The notes under the pieces: generated by a model
Databases searched by the model: none
What the model was told of the DNA's origin: nothing
The model's input: only the letters and a program-made list of their open reading frames with translations
Part shown: piece by piece, positions 63,920 to 64,000 of the stretch
How positions within the stretch are numbered: the stretch's first letter is position 1
How the letters are laid out: each line of letters starts with the position of its first letter
Assembly (NCBI RefSeq): GCF_000245735.1
Contig: NZ_AHTH01000012.1
Coordinates: forward strand, 20,610 to 84,609
Length of the DNA: 64,000 nt
Direction of reading: 5' to 3'
Origin: Alishewanella jeotgali KCTC 22429
GTDB taxonomy: Bacteria; Pseudomonadota; Gammaproteobacteria; Enterobacterales; Alteromonadaceae
Translations under genes and position numbers: made by a program

Positions 63920-64000
63920 GGATTAAGGCGCGCTGAACACCTAATATCTTAGTCTGATTGTAAAGTCGCAGTGCCAGCTCATCACGGTTGCTAACCGGCA

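Overview
The window is about 64 kb of chromosome from a gammaproteobacterium. Gene content and order (ftsYEX-rpoH, ubiCA, petABC-sspAB, kbl-tdh, glpEG, long-form ilvC with ilvY) fit an Alteromonadales-type genome such as the Rheinheimera / Alishewanella / Arsukibacterium group. That placement is inferred from gene content only, not from a marker-gene tree. Most of the window has even, moderately GC-rich, Q/A/L-rich coding sequence. One block at about 33.0-39.4 kb is visibly AT-richer.

Layout. (1) 1-6 kb: end of a YibQ-type deacetylase gene, a 160-bp MITE-like palindrome, rpoH behind a perfect CIRCE operator, then ftsX-ftsE-ftsY, and rsmD on the other strand. (2) 6-16 kb: a Gln-rich coiled-coil protein with a 75-bp tandem repeat, small lipoproteins, a 2OG-Fe(II) oxygenase, ubiCA, an orphan FliL-like gene, glpEG and lemA with an M48 protease. 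A 266-bp nested inverted-repeat element touches both genes it lies between. (3) 16-22 kb: HDOD protein, a 56-aa DUF2256 gene, dusC, and then the most interesting locus: a SonM-like borosin alpha-N-methyltransferase, a GNAT acetyltransferase and an 86-aa SonA-like precursor with its own promoter, followed by a membrane diguanylate cyclase. This reads as a split-borosin RiPP cluster. (4) 22-29 kb: threonine catabolism (tdh, kbl), a TetR regulator, coaD, a SapC-family protein and an AbgT transporter.

(5) 28.7-45.4 kb: a catabolic locus made of 3-hydroxybutyrate dehydrogenase, a giant SSS-PAS hybrid sensor kinase, a NarL-type response regulator, a TonB-dependent receptor, a GntP permease and a MetX-like lipoprotein esterase. 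I infer uptake and breakdown of 3-hydroxybutyrate or its oligomers. The locus is split by an AT-rich island carrying an RHS/YD-repeat protein, a lectin/FN3-like partner that holds a displaced RHS segment, and a small membrane protein. An IS5-type transposase remnant lies at one edge of the island and the tail of a peptide-exporter ABC gene at the other.

(6) 45.5-57.3 kb: a ferric-iron ABC transporter behind a good Fur box, mgsA, chromate resistance chrBA, and a DJ-1 / hydrolase / GlxA-type regulator region with a duplicated 64-bp upstream sequence and a decayed hydrolase copy, then a lipoprotein amidohydrolase. (7) 57.4-64 kb: ilvC/ilvY divergent pair, sspB-sspA and the cytochrome bc1 operon petABC. 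No tRNA, rRNA or CRISPR array was seen.
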